A stretch of 64,000 nt of DNA from Halorientalis sp. LT38 (GCF_037031225.1 NZ_JAYEZN010000001.1:1364001-1428000); one strand, 5' to 3'. Positions 15,843-25,098 are shown, numbered from the stretch's first letter. Notes: generated by a model not told the origin, from the letters alone. Made by a program: numbers and translations.

Positions 15843-16955
15843 ATGGGAACGATACCAGGAGCCGACGCGTACGGCATCGACGTGTCGATCCCGGCGGCCG
15901 ACGTCGACGAGTTGCTCGCGGTGACCCCCGCCGACGTCGAGGCCCCGGACGCGCTCTCTTTCTGCCGCAACGTCTTCGTCCCGCTGACGACCGCCTGCCG
16001 GTACACCTGTACGTACTGCACCTACTACGACCCGCCCGGGCAGGCGACCCTGCTCGACATGGACGAGATCCGGTCCATTCTCGAGACCGGCGTCGACGCC
16101 GGCTGCACGGAGGCGCTGTTCACCTTCGGCGACACGCCCGACGACCGCTACACCGAGATCCACGACCAGCTCGCCGAGTGGGGCTACGGCTCCATCCACG
16201 AGTACCTCCGGGCGGCCTGTGAACTCGCGCTCGACGTCGGGCTGCTCCCCCACTCGAATCCGGGTGACCTCACGGCCGAGCAACTGTCGACGGTCGCCGA
16301 CGTCAACGCCAGCATGGGCGTGATGCTCGAGACGACCGCCGACGTCCAGGCCCACGGCGGTCCCCGCGCGAAGAACCCCGGCCAGCGACTCAACACGATC
16401 CGGGCGGCCGGCGAGGCCGGCGTCCTCTTCACCACCGGCCTCCTCGTCGGCATCGGCGAGGGATGGCGCGACCGCGCCGAGAGCCTGCTCGCCATCCGGG
16501 ACCTTCACGAGCGCTACGGACACATCCAGGAGGTCATCGTTCAGAACGTCGTCCCCAACGAGCGCTGGAAGCAGGAAAGTCCCTCGGTCGAGACCATGCG
16601 CCGCGTCGTCGCGATGGCCCGCTACTGCCTGCCCGACGACGTCAGCGTCCAGGTGCCGCCGAACCTCTCGCCCACGCGCGAGCTGATCGACTGCGGCGTC
16701 GACGACCTCGGCGGCGTCTCCCCCGTCACCGACGACCACATCAACCCCGACTACGAGTGGCCGGCGCTGCGAGAGCTCGAGGACATCGCCGCCGACGCCG
16801 GCCTCCCCCTGCACGAGCGCCTGCCGGTGTACGACCGCCACCTCGACCTCGACGCGCCGGGGCCGAGCGACGGCCCCCGGGTCCCCGAACGGGCCCGGGA
16901 CGCCATCACCGCCGACGACGAGGCCGGCGAGCGCTACCGGCGACTTCTGGACTGA
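15843..16955 (+). CDS. cofG: FO synthase subunit 1, CofG (radical SAM)
   Basis: A 370-residue radical SAM enzyme that works with CofH to join tyrosine and the ribityl-diaminouracil intermediate into FO, the chromophore of coenzyme F420. The cluster motif CRYTCTYC (CX3CX2C, about residues 52-59) follows an N-terminal lead, and FTFGDTPDDRY, typical of CofG, comes next. A GTG codon directly precedes the chosen ATG. It is convergent with cofH, 56 bases apart. Archaea encode CofG and CofH separately, whereas actinobacteria fuse them as FbiC. Confidence 0.93.
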   Translation: MGTIPGADAYGIDVSIPAADVDELLAVTPADVEAPDALSFCRNVFVPLTTACRYTCTYCTYYDPPGQATLLDMDEIRSILETGVDAGCTEALFTFGDTPDDRYTEIHDQLAEWGYGSIHEYLRAACELALDVGLLPHSNPGDLTAEQLSTVADVNASMGVMLETTADVQAHGGPRAKNPGQRLNTIRAAGEAGVLFTTGLLVGIGEGWRDRAESLLAIRDLHERYGHIQEVIVQNVVPNERWKQESPSVETMRRVVAMARYCLPDDVSVQVPPNLSPTRELIDCGVDDLGGVSPVTDDHINPDYEWPALRELEDIAADAGLPLHERLPVYDRHLDLDAPGPSDGPRVPERARDAITADDEAGERYRRLLD

Positions 16956-17011
16956 TCGTCGCGGACCGGGCTCGAGGACGGAAGCGAAGAGATTCGAGAC
17001 GGCGGACGGGA

Positions 17012-18367
17012 TTACGACGACTCGACGAGCGGCGTGCCGTCGGCCTTCGGGCCGAGTTCCGGCCCGTGGGGTCGGTCGTCGGGGTCGATGCGGCGGCGCT
17101 GTCGGTAGTCGGTCGAGCGCTCGACGGGGATCCGGCCGATGCTCGAGACCATGTCGACGTACTCCTGGAAGGAGCGGAACTCGCCGTAGTCCCCGCCGGC
17201 GCGTTTGGTGATCTCCTCGGAGAGGATCGTCCCCATGAAGTCGTCGGCGCCGCAGTTGAGCATCTTCAGCCCCTGGGCGTCCCCGTACTTGACCCAGGAG
17301 GATTGGATGTGGTCGATATTGTCGAGGTAGAGCCGAGAGACGGCGATCAGCAGTTCGTCTTCGTCGGTCGAGGCGCCGGAGTCGACCATGCCGTACTCGG
17401 CCAGCGGCGTGTTCTGATGGACGAAGGAGAGGGGGACGAACTCCGTGATGTTGTCCGTCCGGTCCTGCAGTTCGCGAATTCGGTCGAGGTGTAACACCCT
17501 GTGGGCCTCGTTCTCGACGTGGCCGTACATGATCGTCGCCGTCGTGTCCAGGCCCACGTCGGCGGCGGCCTCCATCGCTTCGAGCCACTCGTCGGTGCCG
17601 ATCTTGCCGGGGCAGATCACGTCGCGCACTTCGTCGACCAGGATCTCCGCGGCGGTGCCGGGCACCGAATCCAGGCCGGCGTCCTTCAGCCGGCCGAACA
17701 CCTCTTCGTAGGACCAGTCGGTGCCGCGGCGGGCGTGGTAGGCCTCCTCGGGCGTCATCGAGTGGACGTGGACGCCGTCGACGCTCATCGCCTCGATCTG
17801 CTCGCAGTAGGTGCCCGGATCGGTGTCGTACTCCTCGGGCGACCGGTAGTTCAGGTCCTCGCGCTCGCTGGCCTCGAGGATCTCTCGGTGTTCGGCGTCG
17901 AGGGCGAAGGCGGGGTGGAGGCCAGAGACCGAGGTGACCTCGTAGACCCCGCGCTCGACGGCGTCGCGGACGATCTCGCGGGACTCCGCCGGCCGCTTCG
18001 TGAAGCCGTCGTGGTCCTCTTGATAGCTCGTCCGGAACTGTTCGGAGCGGTCCTTGAAGTTACAGAAGAGACAGCCGGTGTTGCAGGCAGTCGTGACGTT
18101 GTTGTTGAGATTGGCGACGAAAGTGACCTCCTCGCCGACCACCTCGGCCCGGCGGCGGTCGGCCGCTTCGAGGACCTGCTCTTTGCGCTCGCGGTCGATC
18201 CCCTCGCGGTCGGTCCCCGTCGTGAGCAGCTCGATCCCGTCCGCGACCGTCAACCGCTCGCCCGCCCTGGCCTTCGCGAGCGCGTTCTCGAAGGCCTGGT
18301 CGGTCTCGGGAAGGCGCTCGAAGTCCTGTTGCGGAATCTGGTCGCTATCCGGTACGGGTTTTGACAT
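17012..18367 (-). CDS. cofH: FO synthase subunit 2, CofH (radical SAM)
   Basis: A 451-residue radical SAM enzyme that condenses tyrosine with 5-amino-6-ribitylaminouracil in FO synthesis. The cluster motif CNTGCLFC (CX3CX2C, about residues 79-86) is followed by a typical SPASM-free barrel with SGLHP and VHVHSMTPEE (about residues 145-200). The start at 18367 was chosen because the frame upstream to 18523 is low-complexity and a TTTAGG TATA-like element lies at about 18394-18399 on this strand. It is convergent with cofG. Confidence 0.93.
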   Translation of the reverse strand: MSKPVPDSDQIPQQDFERLPETDQAFENALAKARAGERLTVADGIELLTTGTDREGIDRERKEQVLEAADRRRAEVVGEEVTFVANLNNNVTTACNTGCLFCNFKDRSEQFRTSYQEDHDGFTKRPAESREIVRDAVERGVYEVTSVSGLHPAFALDAEHREILEASEREDLNYRSPEEYDTDPGTYCEQIEAMSVDGVHVHSMTPEEAYHARRGTDWSYEEVFGRLKDAGLDSVPGTAAEILVDEVRDVICPGKIGTDEWLEAMEAAADVGLDTTATIMYGHVENEAHRVLHLDRIRELQDRTDNITEFVPLSFVHQNTPLAEYGMVDSGASTDEDELLIAVSRLYLDNIDHIQSSWVKYGDAQGLKMLNCGADDFMGTILSEEITKRAGGDYGEFRSFQEYVDMVSSIGRIPVERSTDYRQRRRIDPDDRPHGPELGPKADGTPLVESS

Positions 18368-18579
18368 GGCTCTGGAGACGCCTGATACCCACCTAAACCT
18401 TGTGTCTCCACCACCGCCGGCGCGCGAAACCGGCGGTTCGTGATCCGGGCACCTGAGGGAAACAGTACGTGAGACCGTCGTCGACAGTGCGTGGAACCGT
18501 CGTCGGTGGCGGCGTAGACGCACGGGTGACCCCAGAAACCGATACTGCTATGAGGGTAACACTGGAATGGTGACACTGT

Positions 18580-19578
18580 ATGCAAATCGCTGTCTCAGAC
18601 ACAGTTGGACCTGGGTCTGAAATTCGTGAACAGGCCGAACTCGCCGCGGAACTCGACTACGACTCCTACTGGACGCAGGAGCTCATCGACGTCAAGGACG
18701 GGTTCACCACGGCGACCGCGCTCGGTGCGTGGGACATCGACATCGACATCGTCGTCGGGCTTCCGAGTCCCTATACGCGCCACCCGGCCATCATCGCGAC
18801 TGTGCTGTCCTCGATCGACGACTACGCCGACGGCCGCGTCGAGGGGCTCGCCATCGGGACGAGCGCGCCCGAAGTGATCCGGAAGCTCAACATCGACATG
18901 GACCGGCCGATCAAGCGCCTCAGCGAGGCCAACGACATCCTCAACGCCATCATCGAGACGGGCGAGTGTACCTACGACGGCGAGATCTTCCAGCTTGACA
19001 ACTGGAAGCTCCGAACGGAGTTCTCGGGCGACGTCCCGCTGTTCGCCTGCGGAGCCGGGCCGGTCATGCAGGAGATGGCCGCCGCGAAGTTCGACGGGCT
19101 CTGGCTGCCGTTCAACGCGACCGCCCCGTTCACGGAGGAAGTCGTCGAGCAGGGTGAGGAGCACCTGGAGGAGTTCGGCCGCGACCGCGAGGAGTTCACC
19201 TACGCGCTGAACATCCCGACGGCCGTCGTCGACGAGGACTCCGAGATGAGCGTCGAGGAGCAGAAACGCGACATCCTGGAGTTCACCGCCTGGCACTGCT
19301 GCTCGGACCACATCCAGCCCCTCGTCGAGATGGCCGGCGTGGAGTACGACATCGACGCCCTCCGGACTGCAGTGCGGGAGAACGACTCCGAAGCGATGGC
19401 CGAGATCGTCGACCAGGAGTTCCTCGACGCCGTGGCCGCCGTCGGCTCCCCCGAACACGTCCGTGATCGCTACCGCGAGTACATGGACACGGGCATCGAC
19501 TGTCCGGTCATCTACAACTACGGCCCGCAGGAGATCAAGATGCGCAACGTCAGAGAGCTGGCGCCCGAAAAATTCTGA
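18580..19578 (+). CDS. Luciferase-like (LLM class) F420-dependent oxidoreductase
   Basis: A 332-residue TIM-barrel protein of the bacterial luciferase-like superfamily. Members of the F420 branch reduce or oxidise substrates with F420. Seen are the N-terminal AELAAELDYDSYWTQEL, the barrel segment PSPYTRHPAIIATVLSSIDDY and the ligand-binding ACGAGPVMQEMAA (about residue 153). Archaea use F420 with this fold, and cofH is divergently encoded 200 bases away, so F420 is the likely cofactor. The substrate is unknown. The CoA-transferase genes downstream are convergent and may belong to the same pathway. Confidence 0.85.
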   Translation: MQIAVSDTVGPGSEIREQAELAAELDYDSYWTQELIDVKDGFTTATALGAWDIDIDIVVGLPSPYTRHPAIIATVLSSIDDYADGRVEGLAIGTSAPEVIRKLNIDMDRPIKRLSEANDILNAIIETGECTYDGEIFQLDNWKLRTEFSGDVPLFACGAGPVMQEMAAAKFDGLWLPFNATAPFTEEVVEQGEEHLEEFGRDREEFTYALNIPTAVVDEDSEMSVEEQKRDILEFTAWHCCSDHIQPLVEMAGVEYDIDALRTAVRENDSEAMAEIVDQEFLDAVAAVGSPEHVRDRYREYMDTGIDCPVIYNYGPQEIKMRNVRELAPEKF

Positions 19579-19800
19579 ATCGGCCCCGACCCGCGATCAG
19601 TTCTCGAAAGAAGACGGATAGTACGTGCCCAACAGCCAGGCCGCCACCGTTCGGACGCGGGAGACCGTTCTCGGCTCTCGCGGGAGAGCGCCCAGAGCCG
19701 TACAACGCGCGAGTGCGCCCCTGATCCGTCCGACACGCGAGTCGACTACGGGGTCAGGCGCCGAGTCCGAGCGAGAGAAACCGCGATTCGTTCCGTCGCG

Positions 19801-20568
19801 TCAGCGGGCGCTCTCGATCCGATCGAGGAAGGTCCGTTCCTCGGTACTCGGCGGGGCGACCGATTCGACGTCGTCGGCCACGCCGATGTCGAAGCCAGTG
19901 TTCTCCTTGATCTCCTCGACCGACGAGTGGCTGTGGACGCCTTCGATTCGCATCTCCTTGGTCTCCGGGTCGAACCCGAGCAGCCCGAGGTCCGTCACGA
20001 CGCGGATGTTCTCGACGGACGGGAGTCCGGACTCCTCACGCGCGGATCCGCCCGAGAGGTAGCCGGGCGACGTGACGAAGTCGACTTCCTCGACGAACCG
20101 CTGTTTCTCGTGTTTCGTCACGACGGTCAGTTCCTCGGCGAGCGCCGTCAGATCGCCGGCGCCGCCACCACCGGTCAGGCGGACCTTCGGATCGTCGAAG
20201 TCGCCGATCACCGACGTGTTGATGTTGCCGTGTTTGTCGATCTGTGCGCAACCGACCATGGCACCGTCCATGTACCCTCGCTGAGTGAAGGCGAACGTGT
20301 CCGTGATCGACGGGAGCATCAGCGCCTGCCGAGAGACGCGCATGGAGTTGGTCGACGAGGGGAAGTAATCCGTCGAGATTTCCGGGCCGATCGAGCCGCC
20401 CTCGAAGACCATGACCAGCTCCGGATTGTACAGCCGCTGTGCCAGCAGGGCCGCTCGCATTGGCAGCCCGATTCCGACGAACGTCGTTCCGTAGTCCTCG
20501 ATGAGGTGTGACGCAGTGACGACCATCTGGTCCTCGTCCGAGTACTCGGGTGCGTTATCGTCGCTCAT
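19801..20568 (-). CDS. CoA-transferase family I subunit B (GctB/IpdB-like)
   Basis: A 255-residue beta subunit of a two-subunit CoA-transferase. The candidate catalytic Glu is in VFEGGSIGPEI (about residue 58), the counterpart of the ESG motif of glutaconate CoA-transferase. It is followed by RGYMDGAMVGCAQIDKHGNIN and LTGGGGAGDL. Start 20568 is preferred over 20574 because it gives an ATGA overlap with the upstream subunit A gene and a 7-base spacing from GGGAGG. The retained Glu favours a true transferase over the Glu-less IpdAB ring hydrolase. Confidence 0.85.
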   Translation of the reverse strand: MSDDNAPEYSDEDQMVVTASHLIEDYGTTFVGIGLPMRAALLAQRLYNPELVMVFEGGSIGPEISTDYFPSSTNSMRVSRQALMLPSITDTFAFTQRGYMDGAMVGCAQIDKHGNINTSVIGDFDDPKVRLTGGGGAGDLTALAEELTVVTKHEKQRFVEEVDFVTSPGYLSGGSAREESGLPSVENIRVVTDLGLLGFDPETKEMRIEGVHSHSSVEEIKENTGFDIGVADDVESVAPPSTEERTFLDRIESAR

Positions 20569-21548
20569 TTCCATACCTCCCGGAGGTGTTCCGTCGCTTC
20601 TTCATCTTTCGGGACATTTTGCATACTGACGATACACGAGAGTATCTCCCGAGTATCGAACTCGTCGAGATACGCTTCGAAGGAATCTGGCTCGTAGAAG
20701 TACCGCTGCAGGTACTCGTCGATGCCGTCGAGCCCGTCTTCGGCCAGGTCGTGACTGTACGCCTCGAAGTGATCGAGCGACTGTTCGTAATAGCCCGGAC
20801 ACTCGTGGGGGAACGAGCCGAAGGGAACCGAGATCACTTCGTCGACACAGAAGTACGGGATGTCAGTGTCTCCCGACCGGGTGTCGTCCTCAGAGACGAT
20901 CTCCTCGCAGGTGACGATCGTCGTGTCGGCTGCCAGTGCCCCGTAGTAGTCGATCTGGGGCATCCCCGAGATCTGGACGTTGCCGTACGGGTCGGCCCGC
21001 TGTGCGTGGATGAACGCGACGTCGGGGACGATCGCCGGGATGAGCGCGAGATCGGACCCGGTGAACGGGCACTCCTGGACGACCGTATCGGTGACCTCGA
21101 TGAGGTCCGACCCGAGCATCGTCCGCGTCGGCAGGTACGGGAGTCCCATGGCGGCGGCCATCAGGCGGAGACAGTAGCCGTAGTGACTCCACTCCTCGAG
21201 CTCCAGATCGCCCCCCTCGATCGCCGTCCGCATGACGTCGGGGATGATCGGTGGCACGGCCGACCCGAGCCACGACGTCACCATCTTGTCGGTCGTGTCC
21301 GATTCGAGGAGATAACTCCACTCGTAGCTGGCGAGATTCCGGAGTACGGTCGTGTCCGTGACGTCTGATCGGACCAGTTCCCACAGAAGCGCCATCGGTG
21401 TTCGCGAGTAAAACGTCCCACCGACGTAGATCTCGTCTCCGTCGTCGATGAGATCTGTCACCTCCTCCAGACGCCCCGTTTTCTCCACCAATCTGGTCTC
21501 CCGATCGGCGGTTTGTTCACGGACGTCCGTAATCGACGTAGGTAGCAT
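20565..21548 (-). CDS. CoA-transferase family I subunit A (GctA/IpdA-like)
   Basis: A 327-residue alpha subunit. It shows the N-terminal DLIDDGDEIYVGGT strand-loop, SYEWSYLLE, and the PDVAFIHAQRADPYGNVQ segment (about residues 190-205) characteristic of the family. Four in-frame Met codons exist (21578, 21569, 21560, 21548). The last was chosen because a TTTTTAT element at about 21580 would place a leaderless start near there; up to 10 extra residues are possible. It is translationally coupled to subunit B. The acyl substrate is unknown; a dicarboxylate is plausible. Confidence 0.85.
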   Translation of the reverse strand: MLPTSITDVREQTADRETRLVEKTGRLEEVTDLIDDGDEIYVGGTFYSRTPMALLWELVRSDVTDTTVLRNLASYEWSYLLESDTTDKMVTSWLGSAVPPIIPDVMRTAIEGGDLELEEWSHYGYCLRLMAAAMGLPYLPTRTMLGSDLIEVTDTVVQECPFTGSDLALIPAIVPDVAFIHAQRADPYGNVQISGMPQIDYYGALAADTTIVTCEEIVSEDDTRSGDTDIPYFCVDEVISVPFGSFPHECPGYYEQSLDHFEAYSHDLAEDGLDGIDEYLQRYFYEPDSFEAYLDEFDTREILSCIVSMQNVPKDEEATEHLREVWK

Positions 21549-21639
21549 TGCTTCACCCATTCCACTCATCCGGCCCATAAAAAGCTATTCGGGACTCGCT
21601 TCTGTTGCCGGTCGCTCAGTGCCGACCCACCTGCCGGAA

Positions 21640-21962
21640 AACCGGGATCGCCGATCACGAGGAGATGGTTCGCGAACGCTACTCCCACATCGAAGCCGGC
21701 GAACTCGGTGACGTCGCGACCGAAGCGCTCGACGAAGTCGATCGGTAGTATGAGAACCGTTCCGACGAGAATCCCGACGATCTCGAGACCGTGTATCGTC
21801 TCTGAAGACCTCGAAGAGATACACGACAGTATCGACGAGGGTACGCGGATGGACCGACGCTGCACACCGAGTACACGAGTCAGCGATGTCCGATGTGTGA
21901 TCATACGGACCGTACGAACCGGACCAGGACGCGGTTCACACCGTCACCCGGTCTGGGACCGA
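21640..21962 (+). pseudogene. Decayed remnant of a TnpB (IS200/IS605 family) gene
   Basis: A stretch around 21861-21922 translates to HTEYTSQRCPMCDHTDRTNR, the first half of the zinc ribbon near the C-terminus of TnpB/OrfB proteins. The second Cys pair is lost (F-T-P where FxC is expected). Upstream, 21640-21748 reads as charged TnpB-like sequence but ends in a stop, so the frame is broken. No TnpA partner or intact ends are visible. It is a scar of a transposon in the gap next to the BtrH-like gene. Confidence 0.5.
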
Positions 21963-21963
21963 T

Positions 21964-22938
21964 TCACAGACCGGCGGCGAGATCCGTGAACAGTTCTTCC
22001 TCACGGGCAGCGAGGGCGGCAGCACGGTCGCTCGCATCTTCGAGGAGCGTCGCGTGCTCGGCTGTATCGTCGGTCTCGCTCACGTCTCTCAGGACACTCC
22101 CCAGTTCGGACCAGTCGTCGGCAATTCGACGCATCCGTTCGCCGAAGTGATCGTCCAGTCCGGCGTTCGTCCCGAGGGTTTCGAGAAAGGTGCCGTAGAG
22201 GCGGCGGAACGCACCACCGCCAGTACCCCGACGCTCGATGTTCTGGTAGGCAAAACGGGCTGTCCACTGGACATCGTCGAACGCCGTCCACTGCGGGAGA
22301 TCATCCGCGAACGCCCGAATGGCAGCGACACCGCTACGTTCGTCCTGCCTGCCGTCGAGCATCGTCCGTGCGGCGGATTCGATCGCCTGCCGCGTCGCGG
22401 TGTCCGTCGGCACTGTCAGTTCGGGAGTGTCGACGGTGAGCCACCATCGGTCGAGTGGCCAGAACCCGTAATCAGATCGCCACGCGTCGTCGAACGCCTG
22501 TCGCGAGACGGTCTGTAGCTCGGGGAACTCGCTATCCGAGATCGTCACCGAGTCGTCCGTCACATCGATGACGACGACAGTGTGTGGACCGAAATGCGTG
22601 TCGCTGCCGAAATACGGGAGGTAGTAGAGGTCGACGTAACACAGAACCGGCCCCGATTCGAGCTGGGTTTCGAGTCCGTCCCAGGCCGACGGTCTCGAGC
22701 CACCCTCCTGCTGGACGACCGAGATTCCGAGATTCTCGAAAAAGTTCGTCTCGAGGTGTGCGTTCCGGCCCAGGATTATGCGTGAAGTGGGCCCGAGCTC
22801 GTCGTACTCGAAGCCGATACCAGCACCGATGCCGAAGCATCCGGCTTCCTCGAGCCCCCACCCGTAGTAATCCGCGAGGTTTCGGAGGGACGTGGAACCA
22901 CAGTGGTCACCCGGTGCGTGCGGATAGTCCGCGATCAT
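21964..22938 (-). CDS. BtrH N-terminal / DUF4872 domain protein
   Basis: A 324-residue protein of the family named after the butirosin acyltransferase BtrH. The N-terminal papain-like half has HCGSTSLRNLADYYG (Cys about residue 13), CFGIGAGIGFEY, and GPHTVVVIDV (His about 116), which together look like a Cys-His active site. The C-terminal half (about 175-324) matches the helical DUF4872 that normally follows. BtrH transfers an acyl group from a carrier protein to an aminoglycoside, but no carrier protein or antibiotic genes are near. A role in amide bond formation or cleavage is inference. Confidence 0.75.
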   Translation of the reverse strand: MIADYPHAPGDHCGSTSLRNLADYYGWGLEEAGCFGIGAGIGFEYDELGPTSRIILGRNAHLETNFFENLGISVVQQEGGSRPSAWDGLETQLESGPVLCYVDLYYLPYFGSDTHFGPHTVVVIDVTDDSVTISDSEFPELQTVSRQAFDDAWRSDYGFWPLDRWWLTVDTPELTVPTDTATRQAIESAARTMLDGRQDERSGVAAIRAFADDLPQWTAFDDVQWTARFAYQNIERRGTGGGAFRRLYGTFLETLGTNAGLDDHFGERMRRIADDWSELGSVLRDVSETDDTAEHATLLEDASDRAAALAAREEELFTDLAAGL

Positions 22939-23591
22939 ACCGGACAGTGCGACGAGTCTCTGAAAACAATACCGATAGTGGGGGGTGCCAACCGTGAGGA
23001 GCAGTCTTTGTCACAGGATCCGGTCGGCATCGTGGGTACCGACACACACGCCAGGACGACAATGCATCTACTATCGTCAATCTCTACGACGGTGAATCTT
23101 TCTGCGAGACTGAAGACGACATCTATTACCTCGTTAGTGCTGATCTCTGGGATACGGAAGACGACGTTCACCGCCTCGAAATCACGCTCCCAGAGACCTA
23201 CCAAGAAAGGTTCAAAATCAGTGGGGTAGATGAAGATGCTTTCCTGTCCCTCTGCGAGAGTGTACTTTCAGCCTCACTGCGTGTGGTCCTGGGTGAAAAA
23301 GAGTCTCGTATCGGACAAATTAAAATTTTGTTTATATTTACCACCAGGTGGTTATGTCAGGTTGATATTCTCATAATGACATATTTGAATAATACATTAG
23401 AATCTGTTAATAGCTGTTGGAGCGAACAATCCTCAACGCTGGAAATGACAGTCCAGGCATCATTACGAAATTTGCAGAATATTTTTCGGCCCGAAGATAA
23501 CGTAATCGCTCTTGGGAAGGAGATTGTTGACGGCGAGAGCAGCGGCTGAAAGTCGAAGAGGGCGAGGGCACCGCGCCAGCGGTGCCCGATA
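22939..23591. other. Decayed, AT-rich interval between the BtrH-like gene and the insertion sequence
   Basis: No intact gene is seen. It holds the start-less fragment described separately (about 23040-23290), then a sharply AT-rich stretch (about 23300-23500) unlike the GC-rich surroundings, continuing into the insertion sequence remnant. Confidence 0.5.
23040..23290 (+). pseudogene. 5'-truncated fragment of an unknown acidic protein
   Basis: An open frame without a good start reads TIVNLYDGESFCETEDD, YYLVSADLWDTEDDVHRLEI and SGVDEDAFLSLCESVL, which is typical haloarchaeal protein sequence in composition. From about 23290 the same frame continues into AT-rich, non-haloarchaeal-looking residues, so the 3' end is also foreign or scrambled. 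I do not recognise the family. It is probably the remains of a gene cut by the neighbouring mobile elements. Confidence 0.45.
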
Positions 23592-24150
23592 TGACCCCGT
23601 GGAGCCGATTCTTCTCGGAATCGGCTGCAGCGGACCTCTTGCAGCAGGTTCGCTGGCGTGATGGTGTTGAGTGCCCCCGCTGCCGTTCTGCCTGACGGTC
23701 AGAAACGGCAGCTATCGGGTGTATCAGCGGTATTTGTGTGAGAATTGCGGTCGGACGTTCAACGACAAGACCGGCACGATCTTCGCTCACTCAAAGCTCA
23801 CGCTGAAAGAGTGGTATTTCACGATCTACGTGTTCTTACGGTTCAACACGAGCCTTCGCCAGATCGAGGCGGAACTCGATCTTTCGTACAAGACGGTGAG
23901 ACGGCGCGTCGAGCGCTTCGCCAGAGCGCTCGACGCGCCTGCAATACGGCTGTCCGGGCCGGTCGAAATCGACGAAGTGTACGTCTCAGCGGGCTTGAAA
24001 GGCCGCTGGCGCGACGGTGGCTCTCGCCCCACCGAGGCGTCTCGAACGACAAACTAACGCCGGATCTCAGAGCCTTTCAGCTCCGCCGCGAACTCTACAG
24101 AAAACCATGCGACGAAGCGCTCAAACATGCTCTCGACGCCGCTCTCTGAA
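23592..24150 (+). pseudogene. Internally deleted ISH4-like (IS1595 family) transposase
   Basis: Three frames together give a transposase with its middle missing. 23592-23694 encodes the N-terminus from MTPWSRFF through the first zinc-ribbon pair CPRC and then stops. After a frameshift near 23690-23705, 23706-24010 continues with YLCENCGRTFNDKTGTIF, FLRFNTSLRQIEAELDLSYKT and GPVEIDEVYVSAGLKGR. It then jumps, in another frame, to a C-terminal segment ARRWLSPHRGVSNDKL ending at 24149. Compared with remembered full-length ISH4-type proteins, roughly 350 bases of the catalytic core are deleted. It cannot transpose on its own. Confidence 0.75.
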
Positions 24151-24840
24151 AATCAACAACGTGCTTCACGAGAGCGTGGCGTAATTATGACTCGCCCTTA
24201 GCCAGTAGAAGAATTAACGTCAACTACTGATCCGAACTGGACTACGTCTCAGCAGGGATGAGATGGCCAAAGACGTGCTTAGGCGGGAATGTTGTGAGAG
24301 CCGATGCAGGATGTCCACTTAGAAACCACGTTAGAAAATTTACTCCTTCCCAAAAGTTGAGCAGAAGAGGGAAACTCACTGATAACCACCATTCTTCATA
24401 CACTTGGTCTGAGCTATCAATACGATTTGACTAATTTGGCTGTGGAGAAATAGGAATCACTCAGTGGTCCTATCCGTAGACTTATGGTATCCATAGGGTA
24501 GATGATGGACTTCTCCAATCTGTGGCTCGAATCGGGGAGAAGTATGAGGACGAGCTCCGTGACTGGTTCGGAAAATCGACATAGTCGAATCTGTATTGGT
24601 TCGGACAAGTAGAAAATACTGACTCAAAACGACGTCCACTATCTTGTCTGTATCCCAATTCGGCCATAGAACGACCGTATATGGCCTGTACCAGGGGATT
24701 AAGTTGCCCCCGACCGTATCAAACATTGCAGAACGCAACACGCTGTCGGGTGCGTCCAGTGACCGATTAAATCGCACGAGGAATTTCGGAATCGCAGGAC
24801 AGCGAAGCCGCTGTCGAATATGATTCAACCGGAAAGTGGA
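24151..24840. other. Non-coding AT-richer interval upstream of tRNA-Phe
   Basis: No gene or recognisable remnant is seen on either strand apart from the last bases of the insertion sequence (a CTCGCCC at 24191-24197 mirrors GGGCGAG at 23560-23566 and could be an end). Base composition is lower in GC than flanking genes. The position between an insertion sequence and a tRNA suggests integrated and decayed DNA. Confidence 0.5.
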
Positions 24841-24914
24841 TGCCGCCTCCCGGATTTGAACCGGGGACAGCCCGATCTTCAGTCGAGTGCTCTCCCAGTC
24901 TGAGCTAAGGCGGC
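24841..24914 (-). tRNA. tRNA-Phe (anticodon GAA)
   Basis: A 74-base cloverleaf on the minus strand: acceptor GCCGCCT/AGGCGGC with discriminator A, D arm GCTC/GAGC, anticodon loop CTGAAGA giving GAA, and T arm CCCGG-TTCAAAT-CCGGG. No intron and no encoded CCA. A CGAAA plus T-rich promoter-like stretch lies upstream at about 24949-24967 on this strand. Confidence 0.97.
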
Positions 24915-25098
24915 GCGCCGTCGTGCGCATCCCGACAGTTGCGGGTGGTAGAAAAAAGGATTTCGAAAGCCGGGGCCGCAACCGGTGCGCCCGATCGCAG
25001 CCGCCAGGACCCCCACAGCACGCGACAGCGGGACTGAGCGGCCGCAACGATCGGGTGGAGCGATAGAACTTTCACGCTGGCCGAGTGACAGGAGCGTA

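Noticed and set aside
15813-17588. 591-codon minus-strand open frame across cofG
   Set aside because: It runs antisense through cofG and partly overlaps cofH in another frame, and shows no recognisable motif.
24457-25047. 196-codon minus-strand open frame across tRNA-Phe
   Set aside because: It reads through a tRNA gene and a decayed AT-rich interval and has no conserved motif.
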